From Phycicoccus elongatus Lp2 (GTDB taxonomy: Bacteria; Actinomycetota; Actinomycetes; Actinomycetales; Dermatophilaceae), in the NCBI RefSeq assembly GCF_000367525.1, contig NZ_HF570956.1, positions 213,008-277,007 of the forward strand: 64,000 nucleotides of DNA, in the 5' to 3' direction. The notes beneath the pieces are model-generated. The model saw only the letters and a program-made list of their open reading frames with translations. It did not search any database and was not told the DNA's origin. This document shows, piece by piece, positions 1-8,409 of this stretch (position 1 is its first letter; every line of letters begins with the position of its first letter). The translations under genes were made by a program, and so were the position numbers.

Positions 1-259
1 AGCGTCCCGTCCTTCTCGAACTCAAGGTCGTATCGGGCCTGCAGGTTGATCCAGAACTGCGGGTCGGTCGCAAAGGAGTGGTCCAAGCGCAGTGCAGTAT
101 CGGCCGAGATCCGTCGCTTGCCGTGGACGATCTCGTTGCTCCTCCTCGGGGGCACCCGATGGACACGGCCAGCTTGTGCTGAGTGATCCCGAACCCGTCG
201 AGGAAGTCCTCCTGAAGGATCTCGTCAGGATGGATCGGCGGGTAGAGCCTGTCAGTCAT
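1..259 (-). pseudogene. HigA-like antitoxin, frameshifted, 3' end beyond window
   Basis: The minus strand from the ATG at 259 reads MTDRLYPPIHPDEILQEDF and then a helix-turn-helix start (GITQHKLAVSIG), the hallmark of HigA/VapI-type XRE antitoxins, which bind DNA and neutralise a HigB mRNA interferase. After SIG the frame breaks: a GGGTG where GGGGTG is expected drops one base, and the rest of the domain (NEIVHGKRRISADTALRL, then FWINLQARYDLE) continues in another frame. The C-terminus runs off the left edge. The partner toxin is not visible; it would normally lie upstream of the antitoxin, and nothing toxin-like is seen between here and the recombinase. A sequencing error could mimic the frameshift. 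Confidence 0.7.
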
Positions 260-353
260 CCGGCGTCGGTCCAGACGGAGTCAGACGTACCGCAAGGCGT
301 CAATAACGCTAGACGTTGAAACGGAACTCCACCACGTTACGCGATAGAATTAC

Positions 354-1301
354 ATGATGCGTGAGGTTGCCGACGCCCCCCTGCGGGCAGCCATCTACCT
401 GCGCATTAGCCAAGACCGCGAACTCGATGGCCTCGCCATCGAGCGACAGCGTGAAGACTGCGAAAACGTTGTGGCACAGCACAAATGGACTGTTGCGCCA
501 GAGCATGTCTACACCGATCAGTCGATCTCCGCCACTGATGCGAGCGTGAACCGACCCGCGTATGACCGGCTTGTCCGCGATTTCGACGCCCGCGAATGGG
601 ACGCCCTCGTCTGCTGGGACTTGGACCGTCTCACGCGCCAACCGCGCCAGTTGGAGGACTGGATAGATCGCGCCGAGAGCCGAGGGCTGCGGATCGTCAC
701 CGCCAACGGGGAGGCGGACCTCGGCACCGATAGCGGACGGCTTTTCGCGCGAGTGAAGGCCGCGGTCGCGCGGGCTGAGGTGGAGCGAAAATCAGCCCGG
801 CAGAGTCGCGCTCACCGGCAGCGTGCAGCCATGGGTCGCCCTCCGAAGGGGGTGCGCGCGCTGGGCTACTCGCTTGATGGAACGGTGCGTGCGGGCGAAG
901 CGGAGGCCGTGCGCGCGATCTTCACCGCCTTCAATGCGGGTGCCAGCCTCAGGTCCATCGCGCGGGCTCTGTCGGGGGTGACAGGCCCGGACGTGCCCGC
1001 TGTCCCCGCCTTGCCGTCTTTTCGGACGACGCTAATGCGGGAGCGGAATGAGGCCCGGGCGAGGGAGGGTTTGCCGGAGCGTCCGGTGCCGCCCGAGCGG
1101 CCATGGAACCCGAGCACGGTGCAGGGCATCCTGCGCAATCCGAGGTATGCCGGGTACTCGATCCTCACCCCGAGAGACGCCCGCGACGGGACTATGCGCC
1201 GCGACTCCGCGGCGCGGATCGTGCGCGACGCCACCGGCGCTCCCGTGCACCAGGCGCCTGCCGACCGCGGCACTGTCGGCAAGGTGGCGCTGCTCGCATG
1301 A
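354..1301 (+). CDS. Large serine recombinase, C-terminally truncated
   Basis: This 315-residue protein has an N-terminal resolvase/invertase catalytic domain (about residues 10-150, nucleophile Ser19 in YLRISQD, then the IERQREDC and DLDRLTRQPRQLEDW segments) and a Recombinase DNA-binding domain (about 165-290, ending near NPRYAGYSIL). Large serine integrases and transposon recombinases are normally 450-550 residues with a zinc ribbon and coiled coil next; both are missing, and the tail (HQAPADRGTVGKVALLA) resembles neither. The stop overlaps the next gene's ATG by 4 bp. It therefore looks like the remnant of an integrase whose 3' part was lost. No phage or conjugation genes are nearby. Activity is doubtful because the missing region is needed for att-site recognition. 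Confidence 0.8.
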   Translation: MMREVADAPLRAAIYLRISQDRELDGLAIERQREDCENVVAQHKWTVAPEHVYTDQSISATDASVNRPAYDRLVRDFDAREWDALVCWDLDRLTRQPRQLEDWIDRAESRGLRIVTANGEADLGTDSGRLFARVKAAVARAEVERKSARQSRAHRQRAAMGRPPKGVRALGYSLDGTVRAGEAEAVRAIFTAFNAGASLRSIARALSGVTGPDVPAVPALPSFRTTLMRERNEARAREGLPERPVPPERPWNPSTVQGILRNPRYAGYSILTPRDARDGTMRRDSAARIVRDATGAPVHQAPADRGTVGKVALLA

Positions 1302-2230
1302 CACAGCAACGGTCGATGGCGGTGGTCGGAGCCGGTGTGGTCGGGCAGGTCTACGCAGGCCGCCTCGCGGAGGCCGGGCACCGGGTCCACCTCATCGCCC
1401 GCGGGGCGACGCTGACGGACCTGACGCGCGAGGGGGTGCGCCTGCATCGGGACGGACGCACCTCGACGCCGGACGTCGACATCGTCGCAGACCCAGCAGA
1501 CCTGCCCGGCGAGGTGGATGTCGCCTATCTCGCCGTCCGGGCCGACCAGGTCGAGTCCGCACTGCCCCTCCTCGAACGCGTCCCAGCCCGGGTCGTCGTG
1601 ACGCTCGTCAATCTCGCCGGTGAGGCCCGCCCGGTGGCCGACCGACTCGGCCGGGAGCGCACCATCCTGGGATTCTCCGGCGTGGGCGGCACCCGTGGCC
1701 CCGACGGAGTCACCTACCACGAGGTCAAACAGCAACCCACCACGATCGGGCGCGCGGGCGGGCGTGAGCAGGCGGTCGTCGCCGACCTGCGCGGTGCGGG
1801 ATTCACTGTCGACACGGTCGATGACCCGGTCGCCTGGCTGGCGACCCACGCCGTGTTCATCGCCGGGATCGGGGCCGCGGTCCTGCGATCCGGTGACAGC
1901 ACGACGCTGGGCCGAGATCGGGCCGCCACGTCCCAGATGGTCCTCGCGGTCCGCGACGGATTCCAGGCCCTGTCCCGGCTCGGCACCCCCGTCATCCCGA
2001 CCCCGCTGAAAGTCATCTTCACGCAGGTGCCACGCCTGATCTCGGTGCCGTACTGGCAACGACAGTTGCGCGGAGAGTTGGGCACGCTGGCCCTCGAGCC
2101 CCACGTGCTCTCGACCAGGGACACCGAGTTCCGGATGCTCGCCGAGGCGGCCCGCGAACTCACCGGATGGAGCCCGATCCTGGACCGACACCTGGCATCC
2201 GCCGGCTTCTCCGCGGAGCGACCACGTTGA
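1298..2230 (+). CDS. Ketopantoate reductase (ApbA/PanE)-like oxidoreductase
   Basis: The 310-residue product starts with an NAD(P)-binding Rossmann motif (VVGAGVVGQVYAGRLAEAGH), continues with a substrate-sensing stretch (YLAVRADQVESAL) and has the helical C-terminal domain of the ApbA/PanE family. Family members reduce 2-dehydropantoate to pantoate with NADPH for CoA synthesis, although many paralogues act on other 2-oxo acids. The ATG overlaps the recombinase stop, and its own stop overlaps the TTG of the next gene, so it opens a tightly coupled operon. Because a phosphopantetheinyl transferase ends the operon, a role in supplying pantoate for CoA or phosphopantetheine is attractive, but this is inference from context. 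Confidence 0.75.
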   Translation: MTQQRSMAVVGAGVVGQVYAGRLAEAGHRVHLIARGATLTDLTREGVRLHRDGRTSTPDVDIVADPADLPGEVDVAYLAVRADQVESALPLLERVPARVVVTLVNLAGEARPVADRLGRERTILGFSGVGGTRGPDGVTYHEVKQQPTTIGRAGGREQAVVADLRGAGFTVDTVDDPVAWLATHAVFIAGIGAAVLRSGDSTTLGRDRAATSQMVLAVRDGFQALSRLGTPVIPTPLKVIFTQVPRLISVPYWQRQLRGELGTLALEPHVLSTRDTEFRMLAEAARELTGWSPILDRHLASAGFSAERPR

Positions 2231-3831
2231 GCACCGCCCACGCGCCGGAGACGACCCACCCGCATCGGTGGTGGGTGCTCGCCGTCCTGTGCCTCAGCGT
2301 TTTGCTCGTGGCCATCGACAACACGATCGTCAACGTTGCGCTGCCGACGATGTCGGCAGAACTCAACGCCACCACCTCCCAGCTCCAGTGGATCGTCGAT
2401 GCCTATTCGATGGTGTTCGCCGGACTGCTCCTGGTGGCCGGCAACATCGGGGATCGGATCGGGCGGCACCGGGTGCTGCAGGCCGGGCTGGTGCTCTTCG
2501 CGGCCGCGTCGCTCGTTGCCGCCTGGGCCGGGAGTGCCCACTCCTTGATCGGTGCCCGTGGGGTCATGGGGGTGGCCGCTGCCATGGTCTATCCATCGAC
2601 CCTGGCCACCGTCCCCCAGGTCTTCCGCGACCGCCAGGAGCGCGCCATCGCGATCGGGGTCTGGGCGGGAGTGTCCGGGCTGGCGATCGCCCTCGGCCCG
2701 GTCGCGGGCGGTGCGCTCTTGCGGCACTTCTGGTGGGGATCGATCTTCCTGGTCAACGTGCCGGTCATCGTGATCGCCCTGATCGCGGGGGCGCTCCTGG
2801 TGCCTGAGTCGCGCGATCCGGAGCCGGGCCGGTTCGACCTCGTCGGTGCCGTCACCTCGACCTTGGGAATCGGGCTGCTGGTCTGGACCATCATCGAGGC
2901 CCCCGGTCACGGCTGGGCCAGCCGGACCAGCGTCCTCGGCTTCGTCGGGGCCGCGCTCCTGCTGACGCTCTTCGTGGTCTGGGAGGTGCGCAGCCAGTCA
3001 CCCCTGCTCGAGATCCGGTTCTTCCGAAATCCACGCTTCAGCGCGGCCTCTGCGACGACGGCGATGGCCTTCTTCGGGCTGTTCGGCTTCATCTTCATGA
3101 TCACGCTGTACTTCCAGATCGTCATCGGCTGGGACGCACTCACGGCCGGGCTGGCGACACTGCCCTATGCGTTGATCATGGGCGCCATGTCCCCGCTGGC
3201 CATGGTCCTGACCTCGCGGCTCGGCACCAAACTCCTCGTGGGCGGCGGGATGGCGGTCAGCGCAGCAGGCTTCCTCCTCGCGTCACGGGCCCAGACGGAC
3301 TCGCCCTACTGGACATTCATCGTGCCGTGCATGGCCTTGATGGCGGCGGGGATGGGCCTGGCCACCGGGCCCGCGACCGATGCCATCCTGGCCGCGCTGC
3401 CGGCCGCCAAGTCCGGTGTGGGCTCCGCCGTCAACGACACCACCCGTGAAGTTGGCGGCGCCCTCGGGGTCGCCGTGGTCGGATCGGTGATGAGTTCGTG
3501 GTACGCCGACCGGCTGACCGAGCTGTGGACCCCCCTGCAGGTTCCCCGCGATGTCCTCGGGGCTGCCAAGGATTCGGTCGGTGCTGCCATGTCGATCAGC
3601 AAGCAGCTCCCGGCCGCGGTCTCCAGCCCGGCGATCAGCGCGGTCGGCGACGCCTTCATGGAGGGCCTGCGCGTCGGCTGCTATGTGGTGGCCGCCGCCT
3701 GCCTCCTCGCCTCCATCGCTGCCTTCCTCTTCCTGCCCGCCCACGACCGACCCGATCCCGAGGGCAGGCACACGGGGCATCCGCAGGCTCGGACCCCCCA
3801 ATCGGATCGTCCGGCGGCCGCAGACGGATGA
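2227..3831 (+). CDS. DHA2-type MFS drug exporter
   Basis: This roughly 534-residue membrane protein belongs to the 14-helix DHA2 (EmrB/QacA) branch of the major facilitator superfamily, proton-driven exporters of drugs and secondary metabolites. The family signature IDNTIVNVALPTM lies in the first helix, and GDRIGRHRVLQAG fits motif A in the loop after helix 2. I start it at the TTG at 2227, which overlaps the upstream stop as TTGA; an in-frame ATG at 2167 would add 20 residues and overlap the preceding gene deeply. It sits between a reductase and a type II thioesterase, so a role in exporting the product of a carrier-protein pathway is plausible. The substrate cannot be told. Confidence 0.85.
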   Translation: MSTAHAPETTHPHRWWVLAVLCLSVLLVAIDNTIVNVALPTMSAELNATTSQLQWIVDAYSMVFAGLLLVAGNIGDRIGRHRVLQAGLVLFAAASLVAAWAGSAHSLIGARGVMGVAAAMVYPSTLATVPQVFRDRQERAIAIGVWAGVSGLAIALGPVAGGALLRHFWWGSIFLVNVPVIVIALIAGALLVPESRDPEPGRFDLVGAVTSTLGIGLLVWTIIEAPGHGWASRTSVLGFVGAALLLTLFVVWEVRSQSPLLEIRFFRNPRFSAASATTAMAFFGLFGFIFMITLYFQIVIGWDALTAGLATLPYALIMGAMSPLAMVLTSRLGTKLLVGGGMAVSAAGFLLASRAQTDSPYWTFIVPCMALMAAGMGLATGPATDAILAALPAAKSGVGSAVNDTTREVGGALGVAVVGSVMSSWYADRLTELWTPLQVPRDVLGAAKDSVGAAMSISKQLPAAVSSPAISAVGDAFMEGLRVGCYVVAAACLLASIAAFLFLPAHDRPDPEGRHTGHPQARTPQSDRPAAADG

Positions 3832-4580
3832 GTTGCCTGACCCTCTTGGGGCCAGCCGGTGCGCCGACGCGGCTGGTCTGTCTGCCTCATGCGGGGGCGA
3901 GCGGTGATGTGTATGCCGCGTGGTCGGGTGACCTCGCCGGTGCGCTCGAGGTCTGGGGGGCCACTCCCGCGGGTCGCCGCCACCGCTCGGGCGAACCGCT
4001 CAACGTCGACCCCGGACGGCTGGTGGACGAGGTGGTCGCCGAAGTCACGACGGATAGCCGCCCCCTCGTGGTGTTCGGTCACAGCATGGGCGCACTCATC
4101 GGCTACGAACTGTCGCTGGCCCTGTCCACGCAGGGTCGACCACCCACCGCCCTGGTCGTCTCGGGCTGCCCACCGCCACACGTGCGCACTGCTCGGGCCT
4201 CTCGGGACTACTCCGACGACGAACTGGCCGCCACCCTGGTCGACTGGGGTGGCACCGAGCAGCAGCTCATCGAGGACGCGGACCTGCGCAGGCTGACCTT
4301 CCCGCCCCTGCGGGCCGACCTCACGCTGTGCGACCGCTATCGCCGGGACCACCCGGTTGCCCTCGACCTCCCACTGTCGGTCTTGGCCGGCCGCAGTGAC
4401 CCGGTCGCGCCCGCGGATCAGATGGCGGGCTGGGCGGCATACTCCAATGACTTTCGGGGCGTCACCCAGTTCCGGGGCGGGCACTTCTTCGTGACCGAGC
4501 AGCGACGTCGCGTGGTGGACCACGTGGCCGACCTGGCCATGCACGCGCTGACCGCCGGTCGCCGTCGCCACGAGAGGTGA
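3828..4580 (+). CDS. Type II thioesterase (alpha/beta hydrolase)
   Basis: A 250-residue alpha/beta hydrolase of the GrsT/TesB-like type II thioesterase family. These stand-alone editing enzymes remove stalled or wrong acyl groups from the phosphopantetheine arms of NRPS and PKS carrier proteins. The serine nucleophile is in GHSMGALIGYE, the acidic residue in LAGRSDPVAP and the histidine in RGGHFFV; LVCLPHAGAS is the usual N-terminal oxyanion segment. The ATG overlaps the exporter stop by 4 bp and the stop overlaps the next GTG by 4 bp. No NRPS or PKS is in the window, so its carrier-protein client must be elsewhere or lost. Confidence 0.85.
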   Translation: MSCLTLLGPAGAPTRLVCLPHAGASGDVYAAWSGDLAGALEVWGATPAGRRHRSGEPLNVDPGRLVDEVVAEVTTDSRPLVVFGHSMGALIGYELSLALSTQGRPPTALVVSGCPPPHVRTARASRDYSDDELAATLVDWGGTEQQLIEDADLRRLTFPPLRADLTLCDRYRRDHPVALDLPLSVLAGRSDPVAPADQMAGWAAYSNDFRGVTQFRGGHFFVTEQRRRVVDHVADLAMHALTAGRRRHER

Positions 4581-5293
4581 CGAGGGTGGCGCCCTCCCCA
4601 CCGATCGCCTCCGCGGACGCCCTGCGTCGACCGGGCATCCACCTGGTCCTGTCCACCGGCGACCGCTGGCCCGGCGCGGCTCACCTGCTGACCACTGCGG
4701 AGCGGGCCCGAGCCGACGCCTTCCGTCATGAGCAGTCCCGCGGCGAATTCGTCGTCGGGCGGGCGCTCGTGCGCCGGCTCGTCGCTGCCGCCACCGGGTT
4801 GCCGGCGCGCGAGATCCCGATCGTGCAGGACTGCCTCCGGTGCGGGTCGGATCGGCACGGCAAGCCCCGGGTCGGCGTGGTCGGCGCTCCCCAGTTCTCG
4901 GTCAGCCACAGCGGCGGATGGGTGCTCGTTGGCGTCAGTCAGGACGGTGCGCTCGGCGTCGACATCGAGACGGTCAGCGATCGACCCAGCCTGCTCGACC
5001 TGGCCCCGAGCGTTTTGTCGGCCACGGAGTCCGAGGTGCTGGCCTCGTTGCCCCGCACTGAGGCGGGGTCCGAGGCCACGCGCCTGCGCTGGTTCACGAC
5101 CCGATGGTGCCTGAAGGAGGCTGTCGTCAAGCGGGACGGCGACGGCCTGGCTCGAGAAATGAGGGACGTCGAGGTCAGCGCCGAGACCGTCGTCCCCCTC
5201 GATGCCCCGGAGCTGCCGATCGCTGTCGTCGGGGCCGTCGCCGGGCACCCACCGCTCGGCCCGCTGTCCTGGTGGAGCGTTCCGGCCGACTGA
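4577..5293 (+). CDS. Sfp-type 4'-phosphopantetheinyl transferase
   Basis: This 238-residue protein carries the Sfp/EntD-family motifs in order: HGKPRV, FSVSHSGGWVLVGV, GVDIE with the Mg-binding acidic residues, and a WCLKEAVVK helix. It transfers phosphopantetheine from CoA to a serine of carrier proteins, switching apo-ACP/PCP to the holo form. The length and two-fold pseudo-symmetry match the Sfp class used in secondary metabolism rather than the short AcpS. The GTG start overlaps the thioesterase stop. It is the last gene of the operon; downstream DNA holds only gene fragments on the other strand. Confidence 0.88.
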   Translation: MTRVAPSPPIASADALRRPGIHLVLSTGDRWPGAAHLLTTAERARADAFRHEQSRGEFVVGRALVRRLVAAATGLPAREIPIVQDCLRCGSDRHGKPRVGVVGAPQFSVSHSGGWVLVGVSQDGALGVDIETVSDRPSLLDLAPSVLSATESEVLASLPRTEAGSEATRLRWFTTRWCLKEAVVKRDGDGLAREMRDVEVSAETVVPLDAPELPIAVVGAVAGHPPLGPLSWWSVPAD

Positions 5294-5337
5294 CCGGACA
5301 CCGGCTCCGCACGCGTCTGTGCCGCTCTCCGTCCACG

Positions 5338-5575
5338 TCAGGCCTCCGCCCGTGCGGCAGCGCGGGCTGCGTGCGGCAACGCCGCCAGGACGGCACCGAC
5401 CGCGTCGTCGTAGTCACGCACCTCCCCCTCGCGGAAGAAGATCGAGAACATCGAGCCCGCCCACGGCACCCGGTGCGGCACGCCTTCGGCGGACAGCGCC
5501 GACGACGCGGCCGAGGCGTTGGTGGTCGCGGTCCGGGACAACCCGGCATACACCTCGTCGGTGCACCCGCGCAGG
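5338..5575 (-). pseudogene. C-terminal remnant of glutamate-1-semialdehyde aminotransferase
   Basis: The minus strand encodes a short stretch matching the C-terminal part of HemL (glutamate-1-semialdehyde 2,1-aminomutase): TDEVYAGLSRTA, then GVPHRVPWAGSMFSIFF and VRDYDDA, followed at once by VLAALPHAARAAARAEA. In HemL about 45 residues separate VRDYDDA from that tail, so an internal in-frame deletion is also present. The PLP-binding lysine region and all N-terminal sequence are absent. At its 5' side the frame runs straight into a Hint-domain remnant, which marks a recombination junction near 5575. It cannot be a working enzyme. Confidence 0.7.
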
Positions 5576-5883
5576 GTGGCGGTGCCGCCGACTCGTTGGG
5601 TGAGGTGGTCTCCGACGTGGAGGTTGCCGGAGAGGACCCAGCCTTCCCCTTAAGCCATGAACGGGTGTTCCTGGGTGACCACGACCGTGCCGCCGGTGGC
5701 GAGGGTGATCGTCATGAGCGTGGCGGCGGTCTTGTGGAACAAGCCGGTCACGGGCCGGGGCTCGTTCTCACTCGTGGTCAGGTTCTTGGCCCACACCTGG
5801 TCGCCAGGTCGTACCTTCTCGATCAGTGTTGCGCCCTTGCTCGTCTGGACGGCCGTTCCGGCGACGAAGCAGTTGCAGGGGAG
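5576..5883 (-). pseudogene. Hint (intein/pretoxin-type) domain remnant with internal stop
   Basis: Reading the minus strand from about 5883 gives CNCFVAGTAVQT, IEKVRPGDQVWAKN, VTGLFHKTA and VVTQEHPFMA, then a TAA stop at about 5650, and in the same frame EGWVLSGNLHVGDHLTQ. This is the order of a Hint module: the cysteine of the first strand, the PGDxVWA turn and the T-x-E-HPF block. Such domains occur in polymorphic toxins (PT-HINT, RHS/WapA relatives), where they release a C-terminal toxin by self-cleavage. Here the module is stopped internally, lacks any toxin or N-terminal delivery region and is joined to the HemL scrap. It is a fossil of a toxin locus. Confidence 0.7.
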
Positions 5884-6026
5884 GTGTTCGACGTTCTTCA
5901 GGACGCGTGACTCAGTTTTGCGGCAACACCGACGGAAGAACGCGCTGGAGAGGCCGCGGTGCCCCGATACACCCAGCCCTGAGTCACATCGGTGATCCCG
6001 ACGGGGTGTCGACGGCACGTGAAAAC
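5884..6026. other. Scar between Hint and IS3 remnants
   Basis: No gene is visible here. The segment is bounded by facing copies of TCAGTTTT (about 5911) and AAAACTGA (about 6022), which may be facing ends of insertion sequences or of one short element about 120 bp long. The reading frame of the IS3 remnant continues through it without similarity to IS3 proteins. Confidence 0.35.
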
Positions 6027-6339
6027 TGACCCCTTGGCGGCACAGGGCGGGGTCAAGATGCGCTTGCCGTTGACATGCAGGATCCGGTTGTCCTCCTCGA
6101 GCCGGCGGATCTTCGCCTTGAGGGCCTTGATCTCGGCCTGCTCGGCGGTCGTGGTTCCCGGCCGGGTCCCAGGCATCAACCTCGGCGTCCACGACCCAAC
6201 GACGCACCGTTTCTGGGCCCAGGCCGAGTTGCTTGGCCACTGCCTGCGCGGCCGCCCTCACCGACGGATAGTCGTCCCGATGCTCCAGGACCATCCGCAC
6301 CGCCCGAGCCTTCATCTCGGGGCTGATCTTCTTGGGCAT
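6027..6339 (-). pseudogene. IS3-family transposase OrfA remnant
   Basis: From the ATG at 6339 the minus strand reads MPKKISPEMKARAVRMVLEH and ETVRRWVVDAEVDA, the helix-turn-helix of an IS3-family OrfA that binds the IS ends. An extra base near 6170 shifts the frame; the leucine-zipper part (AEIKALKAKIRRLEEDNRIL) is readable in the neighbouring frame and then stops making sense. No OrfB (DDE integrase) follows, so the element is dead. Short inverted words TGACCCC (6027-6033) and GGGGTCA (6049-6055) lie at its downstream limit and may be part of an old IS terminus. Confidence 0.75.
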
Positions 6340-6356
6340 GCTCCATCCTCTCGAAC

Positions 6357-6482
6357 TCACAAAGAGGCGGCATCAAACCCGGGACGCTTCAACTTGCCGT
6401 CCACCGCGAGAGCGTGCAGGGCCTCACCTGAGAACCCGGTGATCGCGGTCATCGCGTCGAGGCCGCGGCAGGGGACGGACAT
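6357..6482 (-). pseudogene. Short transposase-like fragment
   Basis: A 41-codon minus-strand frame contains GFSGEALHALAVDGKLKR. The AVDGK block resembles the start of the catalytic region of ISAs1/H-repeat DDE transposases (usually xAIDGKTLRG), but the stretch is too short for certainty. It ends where the IS3 remnant's left flank begins, so it may be an IS cut by a later insertion. Between it and ychF (6483-6577) I see nothing. Confidence 0.3.
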
Positions 6483-6577
6483 AAGGGCCACGTTAGCGGC
6501 GTGCGCCGCCGAGCGCTCATGGCCTATCAGGCATCATGAGCCAGTGACAAGTCCCAATCAGGCCAGCCCAGAGGCTG

Positions 6578-7681
6578 TCACTTCTTGCCGCCTGATGTTA
6601 ATCCGCTTCGGAACTCGACCACGTCGCCGTCCTGCATCACGTAGTCCTTGCCCTCGAGGCGCGCCTTGCCGCCGGCCTTGACCGCAGCCATCGATCCGGC
6701 CGCGTCGAGGTCGTCGAAGGACACCACCTCGGCCTTGATGAAGCCCTTCTGGAAGTCGGTGTGGATCACCCCCGCCGCCTGCGGCGCCGTCCAGCCCTGA
6801 CGGATCGTCCAGGCCCGCGACTCCTTGGGCCCGGCCGTCAGGTAGGTCTGCAACCCCAGGGTGTGAAAACCGGTGCGCGCCAACTGATCCAGCCCCGACT
6901 CGCTGGCCCCGAAGCCCTCCAGCATCTCCAGTTGGTCCTCGGGCGACATGTCCATGAGGTCCATCTCGAGCTTGGCGTTGAGGAAGACCGCATCGGCCGG
7001 CGCGACCGATGCCGCCAGCCGCTCGTGCAGGGCCGTGTCCGCGAGCTGGTCCTCGTCGAGGTTGAACACATAGATGAAGGGTTTGGTCGTGAGCAGCCCC
7101 AGCCCCGACGCCAACTCCATGTCGACCCCGGCAGCCGACCCCGCGGCATACAAGGTCTTGCCTTCCTCCAAAACCTTCTGTGCCGCAACGGCATTGTCGT
7201 AGGCCGGCTTGCTCTCCTTCTTGATCCGGCTCTCCTTCTCGAGGCGCGCGACGGCCTTCTCGAGGGTCTGCAGGTCGGCGAGGATGAGCTCGGTGTGGAT
7301 GGTCTCGATGTCGCTCTCGGGCGAGACCCGGCCGTCGACGTGGACGACGTCACCGTCCTCGAAGGCCCGCACCACCTGACAGATCGCGTCGGCCTCACGG
7401 ATGTTGGCGAGGAACTTGTTGCCCAACCCCTCCCCCTCGGACGCGCCCTTGACGATGCCGGCGATGTCGACGAAGGACACCGTGGCGGGGAGGATCTTCT
7501 CCGAGCCGAAGATCTCCGCGAGCCGGGTCAGGCGTGCGTCCGGCAGCGGGACGACACCGACATTGGGCTCGATCGTCGCGAACGGGTAGTTCGCGGCCAG
7601 GACGTTGTTCTTGGTGAGGGCGTTGAACATCGTCGACTTGCCGACGTTGGGGAGCCCGACGATTCCGATGGTGAGTGCCAC
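6578..7681 (-). CDS. ychF: Redox-regulated ATPase YchF (OLA1/Obg family)
   Basis: A full-length 367-residue YchF. The P-loop [14 protein letters not shown] is at residues 8-21, followed by the family block [11 protein letters not shown], the [19 protein letters not shown] switch region, the NLDE base-recognition motif that makes the family prefer ATP over GTP, and a C-terminal TGS domain ending in VVEFRSGL. YchF binds ribosomes and is linked to oxidative stress responses. It lies downstream of a small membrane protein and a NUDIX gene on the same strand, with a 12-bp gap to the former. Confidence 0.95.
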   Translation of the reverse strand: MALTIGIVGLPNVGKSTMFNALTKNNVLAANYPFATIEPNVGVVPLPDARLTRLAEIFGSEKILPATVSFVDIAGIVKGASEGEGLGNKFLANIREADAICQVVRAFEDGDVVHVDGRVSPESDIETIHTELILADLQTLEKAVARLEKESRIKKESKPAYDNAVAAQKVLEEGKTLYAAGSAAGVDMELASGLGLLTTKPFIYVFNLDEDQLADTALHERLAASVAPADAVFLNAKLEMDLMDMSPEDQLEMLEGFGASESGLDQLARTGFHTLGLQTYLTAGPKESRAWTIRQGWTAPQAAGVIHTDFQKGFIKAEVVSFDDLDAAGSMAAVKAGGKARLEGKDYVMQDGDVVEFRSGLTSGGKK

Positions 7682-7693
7682 GAGAGCAAGAGT

Positions 7694-7906
7694 TTAGTCG
7701 CGTGGGCGCGAGCGCCGGACCAGCCACCCGATGACACCGGACAGCACCATGGCCACGCCGGCGAAGGCCGCCCCCGTGGTGGCCAGCCGCCCGTTGCCGG
7801 TGCCCAACCCGTTGACGACCGCAAGCAGCCCGACGAAGAACGACGGCAGCAGGAAGAGCGCCGCGAAGGCCAGGCCGAGGGCAATCCAGAAGGTGCGCTT
7901 GCTCAC
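7694..7906 (-). CDS. Small two-helix membrane protein
   Basis: A 70-residue protein with two hydrophobic segments (about residues 7-32 and 43-63) and a basic tail RRSRPRD, so probably an integral membrane protein with the tail in the cytoplasm. I recognise no family. Its ATG overlaps the NUDIX stop by 4 bp, which supports the gene being real and co-translated with it. Confidence 0.65.
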   Translation of the reverse strand: MSKRTFWIALGLAFAALFLLPSFFVGLLAVVNGLGTGNGRLATTGAAFAGVAMVLSGVIGWLVRRSRPRD

Positions 7907-8406
7907 CGGGCCACCCCGTCCTCGAGGTATGCCGTGTGCTCGGCTTCCGCGGCCGAGGCCAGCATCCGCGCGGCATACGGCGCGAGGTGAGAATCCACGT
8001 CGGTCATGGCGACCCAGTGGGCATCCTTGATCTCGCGGCGGAGAAAGAGCGAGGGGTCGAGGTCGTCCCGGAGGGTGCCGAGGTCGTAGAGGAACAGAAC
8101 GGCGTCGTCCCAGCCACGGTAGGGCGGCAGCCAGTTGACGGCCAGGAGTGCGCCGGCAGTGAGGGTGAGGCCGAGTTCCTCACGAACCTCACGCTCGACG
8201 CAGGTGGCAGGTGACTCGCCCGGGTCGACGACGCCGCCGGGAAGGTCCCATTCCTTCTTGTAGGTGAGTTCGCACAGGAGCAGTTCACCAGCGGCATTGC
8301 GGAGCACGCCCTGGGCGATGGCGCGCTTGCGGGGCAGCCGATCGTTGAGGTAGCCGATGAAGGAGCGGCGGCCCTCTTCGGTGGACAGGTCCGGGCGCTC
8401 GCTCAT
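7903..8406 (-). CDS. NUDIX hydrolase
   Basis: A 167-residue protein with a complete Nudix box: GGVVDPGESPATCVEREVREELGL fits GX5EX7REUXEEXGU (the run here starts at about residue 57). The box binds divalent metal and cleaves a diphosphate linked to a nucleoside or other moiety. N-terminal residues ERPDLSTEEGRRSFIGYLND and the WDLPGG segment give no specific substrate. Candidates include oxidised nucleotides and ADP-ribose, which cannot be told apart here. It heads a small operon with the membrane protein downstream. Confidence 0.88.
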   Translation of the reverse strand: MSERPDLSTEEGRRSFIGYLNDRLPRKRAIAQGVLRNAAGELLLCELTYKKEWDLPGGVVDPGESPATCVEREVREELGLTLTAGALLAVNWLPPYRGWDDAVLFLYDLGTLRDDLDPSLFLRREIKDAHWVAMTDVDSHLAPYAARMLASAAEAEHTAYLEDGVAR

Positions 8407-8409
8407 GGG

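Noticed and set aside
354..1301. Integrated prophage or integrative element
   Set aside because: Apart from the truncated recombinase there are no phage, relaxase or conjugation genes nearby.
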